DNA of 64,000 nt, taken from Flavobacterium pectinovorum (GTDB lineage: Bacteria; Bacteroidota; Bacteroidia; Flavobacteriales; Flavobacteriaceae). The stretch is taken from contig NZ_RCZH01000024.1 of NCBI RefSeq assembly GCF_006438875.1, positions 1 to 64,000 of the forward strand, in the 5' to 3' direction. Under the pieces are notes generated by a model. It was not told the DNA's origin, searched no databases, and saw only the letters and a list, made by a program, of their open reading frames with translations. This document shows positions 38,283 to 48,161 of this stretch, one piece after another. The translations under genes were made by a program, and so were the position numbers. How positions within the stretch are numbered: the first letter of the stretch is position 1; each line of letters opens with the position of its first letter.

Positions 38283-40895
38283 ATGAAGAATACAAATTAT
38301 ACTAATGGTACTTTAATTTCATTCCTTTTCTGGGCAATGTGCAGTGTAAGTACTGTTAATGCTCAAAGTGTAAAATTTGAACAACAGTTAAAAGAAGGAT
38401 GGAATATAGAATCATCAGAAAAAATAAGTACTACAGGAGATAAAATTTCTCAAACCAGTTTTGATGTTTCAAAATGGTATAACACTTCGGTTCCGTCGAC
38501 TGTGATGGCATCTTTAATTGCGAACAATGAGTATTCTGATATTTTTATGGGAGAAAATATCAGTAAAGTTGACACAACAAGATTTAGAGTTCCGTGGTGG
38601 TATCGCAATGAATTTGTTATTGCTGATGCTTCGAAAAACACAGAATTGATATTTGAAGGAATCAATTACAGAGCAAATGTTTGGTTAAATGGTAAACAAA
38701 TTGCTTCTGCAGATAGTTTGTTTGGAGGTTTTAGAATATTTGCTTTAAACATTTCGAAAAATATAAAAAAGGGAAAAAATGTTTTGGCTGTCGAAGTTTT
38801 TAATCAAAAAACAAATGAACCTTCAATTGGTTTTGTCGATTGGGCACCTATGGCTCCGGATCGTGAATTGGGACTTTGGAGGCCTGTGAAACTTAAAATT
38901 TCAGATAAAACGAGTCTGAACAACATTTTCGTTACTTCAAAAATTGACAAAAAAGGCTATAAAACTGCTGAGTTAGAAATTTCTGCGGAAGCGGTAAACA
39001 ATACGAATGAAGTTATAGAAGCAGTTGTAAAAGGAAAAATTGAAAACATTATTTTCGAAAAGAAAGTTACGCTTCAACCTTTAGAAAAACGTGTGATTGT
39101 TTTTAACGCTTCGGAATTTAAACAGTTAAAAATTAAGAATCCTCGTTTGTGGTGGACGTATGAATTGGGAAAACCTAATTTGTATGAATTGACAATGTCT
39201 ATTGAAACCAATAATAAAGTTTCGTATTCAAAATCAACTCATTTTGGAATCCGTGAAGTTGAAGATTATTTGACAGCAAAAGGATACAGAGGTTACAAAT
39301 TAAACGGTGTTGAAGTTTTGATTAAAGGTGGCGGTTGGGTAGACGGAATGTTCTTAAATGACACCGAAGAAAAAGTAAAAGCGCAGTTAGAATATGTAAA
39401 ACAAACTAACATGAATACGGTTAGGATGGAAGGTTTTTGGGGAAATAGCGACAGAATCTACGAAATGTGCGACGAAATGGGACTTTTGATGATGGTAGGA
39501 TGGAGCTGTCAATGGGAATGGAAAGGTTATCTAAACAAACCGGAAGATGATTTCATGTCAATCAAAACCCCGGAAGATATGGATCTGATCATAAATTATA
39601 CCCGTGATCATGTGAATTGGCTACGAAATCATCCAAGTATTTTTGTTTGGGTAATGGGAAGCGATAAGTTACCGCGACCGGAATTGGAAGCAAAGTACAA
39701 TGTTCTGTTTAAAGAAGTTGATCCTTCAAGACCTCTTTTAATGTCTTGCAAAGGAATGAATAGCTCTATTTCCGGAAAAACCGGTGTAAAAATGAATGGT
39801 CCTTATGAATATGTTGCTCCAAATTATTGGTTTGAGGATACAGAGAATGGAGGCGCTTTTGGATTTAATACCGAAACAGGTCCTGGTCCACAAGTTCCTT
39901 CGCTTGAAGTTGTAAAAAGTATGATTCCTGAAGATAAATTATGGCCAATAAATTCGACTTGGGATTTTCATTGCGGCAGAAATGAGTTTCAGACATTGGA
40001 ACGTTTTACAAGTGCATTCAATATTAGATACGGAACACAGGATAATGTCGAAGATTTTACTTTTAAAAGTCAGGCATCAAATTTAGAATCTATGCGCTCT
40101 ATGTATGAAGCTTTTGCCATAAACAGAAGCAATACTACAGGAATCGTTCAATGGATGTTTAACTCTCCGTGGCCAAAATTAATCTGGCAGTTTTGGGATT
40201 ATAATTTATTGCCAAATGCTGCTTTTTATGGAGCAAGATTGGGCGCGCGTCCGGTAAATATTGCCTATAATTATGGAGATAATGCAGTTTATGTAAGCAA
40301 TCTAAATCCTGGGAAAACTAAGAATCTCAAGGCTAAATTAGAAATATATGATTTTAATGGAAAAGTAATTTTCGAAAAAGAAGAAACAGTTTCTGTTAAC
40401 GGAAATGCTTCGCTTAAAACAATTGATTTACCTGATAATACAGCCTATTCCAGAATATATTTTCTGAAAATGAATTTATTAGATGAGAAAGGAAAATCAA
40501 TCGCAGACAATTTTTATTGGTTATCGACTAAAAAAGATGTGTTCGATTTTAAAAAATCAGATTGGATACATACGCCATTAATGGAACACGCTGATTTTAC
40601 TGATTTAGACAAATTGCCAAAAGTAAAAATTGAAGCCCAGAATACCATTAAAAAGGAAAATGATAAATATGAAGTTACAGTAAAACTTAAAAATCCATCA
40701 AGTTCTGTTGCATTTTTAATTGAATTAAATATTGTTGGAGATGTTTCAGGAAAATCAATAGTCCCGGTTTTATGGGACGACAACTATATCTCATTAGTGC
40801 CAAAAGAAAGCAGAACAATCAAGGTTACTTTTCCGGCTTCTGCTTTAAAAGGCGAAAAACCTGTTTTTAGATACAAAGGCTGGAATGTAGATTAA
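38283..40895 (+). CDS. GH2 glycoside hydrolase, exo-beta-D-glucosaminidase-like
   Basis: An exported 870-residue enzyme. The signal peptide ends at VNAQ (about residue 28). The order is an N-terminal sugar-binding domain (RNEFVIADASKNTELIFEGI), immunoglobulin-like domains, the TIM barrel and C-terminal beta domains. The motif GFNTETGPGPQVPS (about 523-536) with Glu about 530 as nucleophile, and VMGSDKLPRP with Asp about 460 in place of the NE pair of ordinary GH2 enzymes, match the CsxA-type exo-beta-glucosaminidase branch, which removes glucosamine from chitosan ends. It is the only glycosidase of this cluster. The substrate call is inference; beta-mannosidase is the alternative. Confidence 0.78.
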   Translation: MKNTNYTNGTLISFLFWAMCSVSTVNAQSVKFEQQLKEGWNIESSEKISTTGDKISQTSFDVSKWYNTSVPSTVMASLIANNEYSDIFMGENISKVDTTRFRVPWWYRNEFVIADASKNTELIFEGINYRANVWLNGKQIASADSLFGGFRIFALNISKNIKKGKNVLAVEVFNQKTNEPSIGFVDWAPMAPDRELGLWRPVKLKISDKTSLNNIFVTSKIDKKGYKTAELEISAEAVNNTNEVIEAVVKGKIENIIFEKKVTLQPLEKRVIVFNASEFKQLKIKNPRLWWTYELGKPNLYELTMSIETNNKVSYSKSTHFGIREVEDYLTAKGYRGYKLNGVEVLIKGGGWVDGMFLNDTEEKVKAQLEYVKQTNMNTVRMEGFWGNSDRIYEMCDEMGLLMMVGWSCQWEWKGYLNKPEDDFMSIKTPEDMDLIINYTRDHVNWLRNHPSIFVWVMGSDKLPRPELEAKYNVLFKEVDPSRPLLMSCKGMNSSISGKTGVKMNGPYEYVAPNYWFEDTENGGAFGFNTETGPGPQVPSLEVVKSMIPEDKLWPINSTWDFHCGRNEFQTLERFTSAFNIRYGTQDNVEDFTFKSQASNLESMRSMYEAFAINRSNTTGIVQWMFNSPWPKLIWQFWDYNLLPNAAFYGARLGARPVNIAYNYGDNAVYVSNLNPGKTKNLKAKLEIYDFNGKVIFEKEETVSVNGNASLKTIDLPDNTAYSRIYFLKMNLLDEKGKSIADNFYWLSTKKDVFDFKKSDWIHTPLMEHADFTDLDKLPKVKIEAQNTIKKENDKYEVTVKLKNPSSSVAFLIELNIVGDVSGKSIVPVLWDDNYISLVPKESRTIKVTFPASALKGEKPVFRYKGWNVD

Positions 40896-41035
40896 AAACA
40901 TTAAAGATCATTTATATCAATAGCCACATTAGAGCTATTTAAGAATAAAAGGAATTAGAAGTTCAAAAAATTGGATTTCTAACTCACAAGGAAAACTCAT
41001 GTCTAAATCTAAATTTTTAATACATAAACAAACAA

Positions 41036-42295
41036 ATGAAAACGAGTAAGTTAACAGTGGGATTGGTGTTTTTGACCTTTTTTGTTATTTCTTTTTTGAC
41101 TAACATTATGGGGCCATTAATTCCGGATATTATCAATAGTTACCATTTATCACTTGGGATGGTTGGTTTTCTTCCGTTTTCGTTTTTTGCGGCTTATGGC
41201 GTAATGTCGACCTCAGCGGGAGTTTTGCTCGAAAAATACAGAGAGAAAAAAGTAATGGCATTTTCGTTTCTGATAGCCGCATTAGGTTCGTTGTTATTCG
41301 GCTTGTTTCCGTACTATTCTATGGCGTTGGTTTCACTGTTTTTAATCGGAATTGGGATGGCGGCTTTGCAAGTAGCGATTAATCCGCTGCTAAGAGTTTC
41401 AGGAGGCGAAGAACATTTTGCATTCAATTCTGTGATGGCACAATTGTTTTTTGGATTGGCTTCTTTTTTAAGTCCGCTAGTTTATAGTTATTTGGTAACC
41501 AACATCAAACACGACAAAACAAATTCAAACGAATTTTTGGAAATCTTGTCAAAACTCGTTCCTGCAAATCTAAATTGGGTTTCCCTTTATTGGATTTTTG
41601 CCATAACAGCGCTGGCAATGGTTTTTATTATTCTGCTTTTTAAGTTTCCAAAATTTGAATTAGAAGAAACAGAGAAAGCAGGAACCTGGAGTGTTTACAA
41701 AGATTTGCTTAAAAACAAAACAGTGCTTTTATTCTTCTTCGGAACATTTGCTTATGTCGGAACAGAACAAGGAATTGCCAATTGGATGTCGAAATTTCTA
41801 AGTGATTATCACGGATATGCACCGCAAACTGTTGGTGCCGAAGCTGTAGCATATTTCTGGGGACTTTTGACTGCGGGATGTATTCTCGGTTTGGTTTTGC
41901 TTAAATTTTTGGACAGCCGCAAAGTACTTATTTTGTTTGCAGCCGGAGCTGTTATTCTTCTAACACTTGCCTTATTTGGTTCGGCAGAAATTTCGCTTTA
42001 TGCATTTCCTCTTTCCGGTTTTGCCCTTTCGGTAATGTGGTCTGTTGTTTTTTCATTGGCATTAAACTCCCTTAAAAATAATCATGGCGCTTTCTCCGGA
42101 ATTTTATGTACTGGTATTGTTGGCGGAGCAGTTATGTCGTTAATAATAGGGAAACTAGGCGATGTAATTGGGCTTAAATATGCCATGACCACTTTGTATA
42201 TCACTCTTGGATATATCCTGAGCATTGGTTTTTGGGCAAAACCATTAGTAAATAATGCCACAATAAATTTAAAGAAAACAAAAGAAAATCAATAA
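41036..42295 (+). CDS. FHS/FucP-type MFS sugar permease
   Basis: A 419-residue inner membrane permease with about 12 helices. The GPLIPDIINSYHLS segment after the first helix, VAINPLLRVSGGEEHF (about 113-128) and ANWMSKFLSDYHGY (about 245-258) are typical of the FHS family, whose members import fucose, glucose, galactose or N-acetylglucosamine with protons. It lies between the GH2 gene (140 bases upstream) and the ROK kinase gene (18 bases downstream), so it should import the monosaccharide released by GH2. The exact sugar is unknown. Confidence 0.85.
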   Translation: MKTSKLTVGLVFLTFFVISFLTNIMGPLIPDIINSYHLSLGMVGFLPFSFFAAYGVMSTSAGVLLEKYREKKVMAFSFLIAALGSLLFGLFPYYSMALVSLFLIGIGMAALQVAINPLLRVSGGEEHFAFNSVMAQLFFGLASFLSPLVYSYLVTNIKHDKTNSNEFLEILSKLVPANLNWVSLYWIFAITALAMVFIILLFKFPKFELEETEKAGTWSVYKDLLKNKTVLLFFFGTFAYVGTEQGIANWMSKFLSDYHGYAPQTVGAEAVAYFWGLLTAGCILGLVLLKFLDSRKVLILFAAGAVILLTLALFGSAEISLYAFPLSGFALSVMWSVVFSLALNSLKNNHGAFSGILCTGIVGGAVMSLIIGKLGDVIGLKYAMTTLYITLGYILSIGFWAKPLVNNATINLKKTKENQ

Positions 42296-42313
42296 TTATA
42301 TAAAGTCATAAAA

Positions 42314-43171
42314 ATGTCGGAAAGAAAGATCATAGGCGTTGACATGGGAGGGACAAAAATCCACACTAGCCTTATTTTGGGGAAAGAAATAATTTCCGAA
42401 TGCATAATAGATACACCCGCAAAAGAATCTGAAAAAGTAGTTTTAGACCGATTAATCAGAGCCATAGAACAGGTATATCAACCCGGCTGCGAAGGTATTG
42501 GTATTGGCGTACCAAGCGTAGTAGACTGGAAAGAAGGAATTGTATATGATGTGGTTGCAATACCTTCCTGGAAAGAAGTTCACTTAAAAAAAATACTCGA
42601 GGAACATTTTAAAATACCGGTTTATGTCAATAATGATTCGAACTGTTTTGCCTTGGGCGAAAATTTCTTCGGAAAAGGAATTAACACTAGAAATTTTGTT
42701 GGAGTAACCATAGGAACCGGTCTTGGAAGCGGAATCATTATCGAAAACAAATTATATCAAGGCGTAAATACAGGAGCCGGCGAAATAGGAAGTATCTCTT
42801 ATAAAGAGGGAATTATAGAGCAATATTGTGCCAGCGAATTTTTTATTTCCCGCGGATTAGATGGAGAAGAACTCTATTTGAGAGCCAAAAAAGGAGATCC
42901 CGAAGCCTTAGAAGTTTTTAAGGATTACGGAAAAAATCTCTCAGAGGTTGTAAAAATAGTTTTATACGCATACGATCCTGAAACCATAATTCTGGGAGGA
43001 TCTATTAGCAATGCTTATGAATTTTTTATTGATGCCGTTTGGCAGGGACTTCAGGATTTTATGTTTCCTGTCGAGCTAAAGAAACTCAAAATCGAAAAAT
43101 CAGAACTTAAAAACAGTGCTGTATTAGGTGCAGCAGCATTAGTTTACAATTTTAACCTCGAAACAGCTTAG
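42314..43171 (+). CDS. ROK-family sugar kinase lacking the zinc motif
   Basis: A 285-residue cytoplasmic kinase. The ATP site is IIGVDMGGTKI (about 5-15). The ROK catalytic segment is VNNDSNCFALGENFFGKG (about 106-123), with the catalytic Asp in NNDSN, and the second phosphate loop GVTIGTGLGSG follows at about 130-140. The usual zinc motif CxCGxxGCxE is replaced here by GSISYKEGIIEQYCASEFF (about 158-176), which keeps only one Cys. It may therefore fold without zinc. It likely phosphorylates the sugar imported by the neighbouring permease (glucosamine or glucose by context). A repeat separates it from susC. Confidence 0.85.
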   Translation: MSERKIIGVDMGGTKIHTSLILGKEIISECIIDTPAKESEKVVLDRLIRAIEQVYQPGCEGIGIGVPSVVDWKEGIVYDVVAIPSWKEVHLKKILEEHFKIPVYVNNDSNCFALGENFFGKGINTRNFVGVTIGTGLGSGIIIENKLYQGVNTGAGEIGSISYKEGIIEQYCASEFFISRGLDGEELYLRAKKGDPEALEVFKDYGKNLSEVVKIVLYAYDPETIILGGSISNAYEFFIDAVWQGLQDFMFPVELKKLKIEKSELKNSAVLGAAALVYNFNLETA

Positions 43172-43191
43172 AGTAATTCCTAAATAATCAA

Positions 43192-43333
43192 TTTAACACA
43201 TAGAAACATAGGTTATGGGCGCAAAAAAGAATGCAAAAAGAAACACATTTCTTTCACATAGCCAACTCTGTGTGTTTTAAATAAGTGAAACGCCTTTTTT
43301 GAGAGACTAAAGTCTATGTTTCTATGTGTTAAA
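43192..43333. repeat. 142 bp palindromic element with 20 bp perfect ends
   Basis: Left end 43192-43211 TTTAACACATAGAAACATAG and right end 43314-43333 are exact complements. The interior contains TTTCACATAG and AAGTGAAACGCCTTTTTT. A related element with 25 bp ends lies at 54511-54663. It lies between the ROK and SusC genes and could form a large hairpin in their shared mRNA. It has the outline of a small non-coding mobile element, but no target duplication is evident. Confidence 0.75.
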
Positions 43334-43410
43334 ATTAATTACAACCTGTGGATTTCTATTATAAAAATAACTAAACAAAAACCAAAATTATTAACCAAAA
43401 AAATATTACG

Positions 43411-46400
43411 ATGAAAAATAGTCTACAAAAAGGCTTAATGGTTATTATAACCATGCTATGTACTAGTTTGATGTATTCGCAAGATGTGTCAGGGCTGGTT
43501 TCAGATTCTAATGGCCCGCTGCCAGGCGTTTCAATATTAGTAAAAGGAAGCAAAAATGAGGCTCAAACTGATTTTGACGGAAGATTTACGATTAAAAATG
43601 TAGGCAAAAGTGCCGTTTTAGTTTTTAGCTACATCGGTCTTAAAAATCAGGAAGTAAATGTTGACGGACGAACCAAGATCAATGTAGTAATGTCTCAGGA
43701 TCGCAGTGAACTAAATGAAGTTGTAGTTGTGGGTTACGGAACTTCAAAAAAGAAAGATTTAACGGGAGCCGTAGATGTACTTTCTTCAAAAGATTTTGAC
43801 GGAGTTTCCAATACTTCGCCGGCTTTATTGTTAAGAGGTAAAGTTGCCGGAGTTCAAATTACCCAAACAAGCGGAGAACCAGGATCGGCAGTTACGATTC
43901 GAGTACGTGGTTCGTCTTCTGTTCGTTCAGGAAATGGACCTTTAATTGTGGTAGATGGAGTTCCGTTAAGTGGAGGAGATGTATCTGCAGAAGGAACTGA
44001 TTTGTTGGGATCGTCTTCGGCAAAAAATCCTTTAAATTTTATAAACGAAGCCGATATCGAATCTATTTCGGTATTGAAAGATGCTTCATCAACAGCAATC
44101 TATGGTGCACGTGGAGCAAATGGAGTAATCGTAATTACAACCAAAAAAGGAAAATCTAACGTTCCAGAATTTAACTTTAGTACTTCAACACAATTTAGTA
44201 CAAAAGCAGGAAATTTTAATGTAATGAATCCTGATCAGTTTGTTGCAGCAAGTAAAGCAGCCGGAGTACCTTCTATTCCTGCAGATCCGGTTGCGGGAAC
44301 TCCCCAAATCAATAATCAGGATTTTGGAGGAAGAAATTACAATTGGGAAGATGCTGTTTTACAACAAGGAATCGCTGTAAACAATAATTTATCTTTTAAT
44401 TCGTCAAGCGAAAATTCAAGTACCAGAGTATCTTTTTCTACCAGTAATAATAAGGGAATTGTAAAAAACACAGGATTGGACAAATACACGATTTCGTTTT
44501 TTAACTCAAATAATTTCTTTGATAAAATATTAAAAGTAGATACAAAATTACTTTATGCAAGTATAAACGACCAAACGACTTTAATAACTAATAATGCGAG
44601 TTATATTGGTAATGTTATTGGATCTGCATTATATTGGAATCCGACGCGACCAATTTACACCGCAGATGGACATTATAATGTGGTAAGTGATACCTATTTA
44701 AATCCGGTACAATTGTTAGATTCTTATAAAGATTATACCAATACAAATAAATTATTGGGAAGTATAAATGCGGTACTTAGATTAGGAAATCATTTCAAAT
44801 ATAATTTCTTATTTGGTGTAGAAACTTCAGGATCTACCAGAAAAAGTCAAATTTTGCCAACAATGCAAATTCAAGGAGAAGCATTTTTTGGTACAGTTCC
44901 GGGATCAGATCCTGCCGTTACAAAATACGGTACAGCATCTATTCAAGGACTTAATAACTTCAATAAAACTTTCGAAAATAATTTAAATTACACCAATAAA
45001 TTTAGTGACAATTTTAATGTAAATGCGTTAGTAGGATATTCTTATTACTATTATTTGGCAAGTGGTTTTGTAACTTCGGGAAAAGGATATGATTTGGCTC
45101 AAACCAATTTAATAGATAATATTGAAGGTGGACTTCAAAATGAATTTAGAACCAGTTCTTTTAAAAATGCTTCTGAATTGCAATCTTTTTATGCCAGAGC
45201 CGATGCTACTTTTTTCAAACAATATGTAATTACTGCGACTGTTCGTACAGATGGATCTACAAAATTGGGAGCGAATAACAAATATGGAACGTTTCCGTCT
45301 GTAGGTTTTGCCGATAATTTATTTCAGGATAAAGAAGGAATACTTAATAATTTGAAAATTCGTGCCAACTGGGGGATTACCGGAAATCAGGAATTTGCTC
45401 CAAACTCCGCTATCGGAAGAGCGAGTTACGGCAATAACGGAAATTTAAATATTGACACCAATGCAAATGATAATCTAAAGTGGGAAACTACAGAATCATG
45501 GGGAATTGGAACAGATTTTACATTATTAAAATATAGATTGACGGGTACGGTAGATTATTTTTACAGAAACACAAAGGATTTAATTTTTCCTGTTCCGCAA
45601 GCTTCTACACAACCGGGGCCAAACTCACCACGTAACAAAAACTTACCCGGAAATTTAATCAATCAGGGAGTTGAAGTTAGTTTGGATTATAAAATAATTG
45701 AGACTGAAAATGTTTCCTGGGAAATTGGTGCCAATGCTTCATTCCTTAAAAATGAAATGAAAAACTTTAGCGGAACTGTTGGAACTGGAGGTTTAAACGG
45801 ACAAGGATTAGACGGTGCTTATACACAAGTTATAACGAATAACAAACCGCTTTATTCGTATTATTTATATGATTTTAAAGGATATGATGCCAGCGGAAAT
45901 TCTATTTATACAAATGCTGCAGGACAGCCGGCAGGACTTGGAGACGCTTCAAAACAATTACTGAATAAACAGCCATTGCCAAAAATAAATTATGGTTTTT
46001 CATCAACCTTCAAGTACAAAGGATTTGATGCCGTAGTATCATTCTACGGAGTTGCAGGAAATTATATTTATGATAATACACAAAATGCTTATTTCTTTAA
46101 AGGAGCTTTTTTAGGAGGAAGAAATGTTACTGAAAAAGCCGCCTATTCTGAGCAGGCACAAGGAGATCCAAACTCGCCTTCGACAAAATTTTTGCAAAAA
46201 GGAGACTTCTTAAGAATGGGTGAATTAACCTTTGGATATACGTTTAGAGGAGCTTTGATCGAAAGAATGAAATGCAAAAATGTGCGTGTTTATGCAAACG
46301 GTTCAAACCTGCTATTGTTTACAAATTATACAGGATTTGATCCAGAAGTAGATATTAACAAACAAGTTAATGGAGTTCCGTCTGCAGGTATGGATTATCT

Positions 46401-46452
46401 GGCTTACCCAAGATCAAAAGGTATTGCTTTTGGACTTAACGTAACATTTTAA
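43411..46452 (+). CDS. SusC/RagA-family TonB-dependent outer membrane transporter
   Basis: A 1013-residue outer membrane channel for oligosaccharides. The signal peptide ends at LMYSQ (about 24). A carboxypeptidase-regulatory-like domain follows (SGLVSDSNGPLPGVSILVKG, about 27-46; DFDGRFTIKNV). The plug is opened by ELNEVVVVGYGTSKKKDLTG and contains RVRGSSSVRSGNGPLIVVDG (about 165-185). The beta barrel runs to the end, FGLNVTF. It works with SusD, 11 bases downstream, and is energised by TonB. The order GH2-permease-kinase-SusC-SusD is unusual, since SusC normally leads. Confidence 0.96.
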   Translation: MKNSLQKGLMVIITMLCTSLMYSQDVSGLVSDSNGPLPGVSILVKGSKNEAQTDFDGRFTIKNVGKSAVLVFSYIGLKNQEVNVDGRTKINVVMSQDRSELNEVVVVGYGTSKKKDLTGAVDVLSSKDFDGVSNTSPALLLRGKVAGVQITQTSGEPGSAVTIRVRGSSSVRSGNGPLIVVDGVPLSGGDVSAEGTDLLGSSSAKNPLNFINEADIESISVLKDASSTAIYGARGANGVIVITTKKGKSNVPEFNFSTSTQFSTKAGNFNVMNPDQFVAASKAAGVPSIPADPVAGTPQINNQDFGGRNYNWEDAVLQQGIAVNNNLSFNSSSENSSTRVSFSTSNNKGIVKNTGLDKYTISFFNSNNFFDKILKVDTKLLYASINDQTTLITNNASYIGNVIGSALYWNPTRPIYTADGHYNVVSDTYLNPVQLLDSYKDYTNTNKLLGSINAVLRLGNHFKYNFLFGVETSGSTRKSQILPTMQIQGEAFFGTVPGSDPAVTKYGTASIQGLNNFNKTFENNLNYTNKFSDNFNVNALVGYSYYYYLASGFVTSGKGYDLAQTNLIDNIEGGLQNEFRTSSFKNASELQSFYARADATFFKQYVITATVRTDGSTKLGANNKYGTFPSVGFADNLFQDKEGILNNLKIRANWGITGNQEFAPNSAIGRASYGNNGNLNIDTNANDNLKWETTESWGIGTDFTLLKYRLTGTVDYFYRNTKDLIFPVPQASTQPGPNSPRNKNLPGNLINQGVEVSLDYKIIETENVSWEIGANASFLKNEMKNFSGTVGTGGLNGQGLDGAYTQVITNNKPLYSYYLYDFKGYDASGNSIYTNAAGQPAGLGDASKQLLNKQPLPKINYGFSSTFKYKGFDAVVSFYGVAGNYIYDNTQNAYFFKGAFLGGRNVTEKAAYSEQAQGDPNSPSTKFLQKGDFLRMGELTFGYTFRGALIERMKCKNVRVYANGSNLLLFTNYTGFDPEVDINKQVNGVPSAGMDYLAYPRSKGIAFGLNVTF

Positions 46453-46463
46453 TTTTAAAAACT

Positions 46464-48023
46464 ATGAAAACTATCAATATTATAAAAAGTATCTTTTTCG
46501 TAAGTACACTGATTTTAAGTGTTAGCTGTACGAATTTAAATGAAGAAGTTTTGGACGGAATCCCTACCGGAGGAGGAAATGAGCCTGTAAATACAGCAGC
46601 TTTATTGCGAACTGCTTATCAGGGTTTAAGAAATTTTCAGGTTCAGGAACAAATGCATACACTGAACGAAATGTCTACAGATGCATTAGTTGGTCCAACG
46701 CGTGGAGGAGATTGGGATGATAATGGTACGTGGAGACAATTTCATACCCTTACATGGACTCCGGATAATGTAGAAATTCGAAATGCATGGAATAGTTTGT
46801 TGGCAAGTGTCTACGATTGTAATACAATTGTCGAAAATTCTAAAGATGCCTCAGAGATTGTTCAGGCGCGTTTTCTAAGAGCCTTTTATTATTATAATGT
46901 GCTGGATTTATACGGACAAGTGCCTTATAGAGAAAAAGGAAGTCCATTGACAAATGATCCTAAAGTATGGACAAGAGCTCAGGCAACTGATTTTGTAATT
47001 AGCGAATTGGAAGCTGTTTTACCAAATTTACCGGCGCGTGTTGCAGGAGATGCAAGTATTGTAAATGCAGATGCAGGTCATTTTTTATTGGCTAAAATTT
47101 ATTTGAACCTTGGTGTTTTCAAGGCTGCAAATCCTGCAGGACCATACACTTTTGAAGCCGTAAATATGAATAAAGTTATTGCTCATGTTGAAGCTATACA
47201 TAGTAGTTTAGCCGATTCTTATTGGGATAATTTTGTTCCGGAGAATAATAATTCGCCAGAGATTTTATTCTCTTCAAAAAATGTATTGGGCGATGGTGGA
47301 GCTCTTGGAGATTACTGGAGATACGGAATGCATTACAACCAAACACCTGATGGATACAATGGTTTTTGCACTGTAGGAGAATATTATGATCGTTTTAATG
47401 CATTGGATGAACGTCGTCAGCATTCGACACCTGAAATTATTGCACATTTTGGAAACCCAATCGGATTTCAATACGGACAAATGTATGCGCCTGAAACAAC
47501 AGATGAGGTTACGGGGGTAATTACTCCGGGAGGAACAATTCCGTTAAAAGACAGAAACGGAAACCCGTTATTCTTTACCAAAGAAGTGACACTAATTCTT
47601 TCAGGACCAACAATTGAAACAGCCGGAATTAGAACTCAAAAATACCAACCGGATGTTAATAATCTGGATAATCCTGAAAACGACTTTATCTTAATGCGTT
47701 ATGCTGATGCTTTATTAATGGAAGCCGAAGCAGTTCTTAGAGGCGGAACAGTATCCGGAAACGGATCAGCTCAAAGTATTATGGATAAAGTTGCCGTGAG
47801 AACAGGCGTTCCTGCACCAACTGCAACTTTAGAAAACTTATTGGCAGAAAGAGGTCGGGAATTATGGTGGGAAGGATGGAGAAGAAACGATATGATTCGT
47901 TTTGGAACTTTTCTTGGTCCGAGAGAATTGAAAAAGAACGTTTCACCAGAGAAATATTTATTGTATTGTCTTCCGTCTGATGCTTTATTTAATTTGAACT
48001 TAAAGCAGAATCCGGGATATTAA
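46464..48023 (+). CDS. SusD/RagB-family surface glycan-binding lipoprotein
   Basis: A 519-residue lipoprotein that caps the SusC channel and binds the glycan. The lipobox SVSC (Cys at about 22) follows a hydrophobic signal. Typical blocks are ALLRTAYQGLRNF (about 46-58), ARFLRAFYYYNVLDLYGQVP (about 134-153), AGHFLLAKIYLNLGVF (TPR part) and the C-terminal ELWWEGWRRNDMIRFGTF (about 469-486). No SusE/F-type protein follows; the next genes are convergent and unrelated. With the upstream SusC it forms the recognition unit of the cluster. Confidence 0.96.
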   Translation: MKTINIIKSIFFVSTLILSVSCTNLNEEVLDGIPTGGGNEPVNTAALLRTAYQGLRNFQVQEQMHTLNEMSTDALVGPTRGGDWDDNGTWRQFHTLTWTPDNVEIRNAWNSLLASVYDCNTIVENSKDASEIVQARFLRAFYYYNVLDLYGQVPYREKGSPLTNDPKVWTRAQATDFVISELEAVLPNLPARVAGDASIVNADAGHFLLAKIYLNLGVFKAANPAGPYTFEAVNMNKVIAHVEAIHSSLADSYWDNFVPENNNSPEILFSSKNVLGDGGALGDYWRYGMHYNQTPDGYNGFCTVGEYYDRFNALDERRQHSTPEIIAHFGNPIGFQYGQMYAPETTDEVTGVITPGGTIPLKDRNGNPLFFTKEVTLILSGPTIETAGIRTQKYQPDVNNLDNPENDFILMRYADALLMEAEAVLRGGTVSGNGSAQSIMDKVAVRTGVPAPTATLENLLAERGRELWWEGWRRNDMIRFGTFLGPRELKKNVSPEKYLLYCLPSDALFNLNLKQNPGY

Positions 48024-48040
48024 TTAGAGTATTTTGTTAG

Positions 48041-48152
48041 TTATCAGTCGCAGTTCTCAGTGCCAGTCGCAGTATTTAGTCACAGTTTTCAGTCACAGTT
48101 TGGAAACTGAAAACTGAGACTGCGACTGAATACTGAAAACTGCGGCTGAATA
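48041..48152. repeat. CAGTCGCAG-type simple repeat with inverted halves
   Basis: Several CAGTCGCAGTTCTCAGTGCC-like units in the left half face CTGAAAACTGAGACTGCGAC-like units in the right half, so the whole can form a long hairpin between the convergent SusD and hypothetical genes. A similar arrangement lies at 49763-49843 and partly at 22350-22405. Confidence 0.7.
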
Positions 48153-48161
48153 CTCTATATT

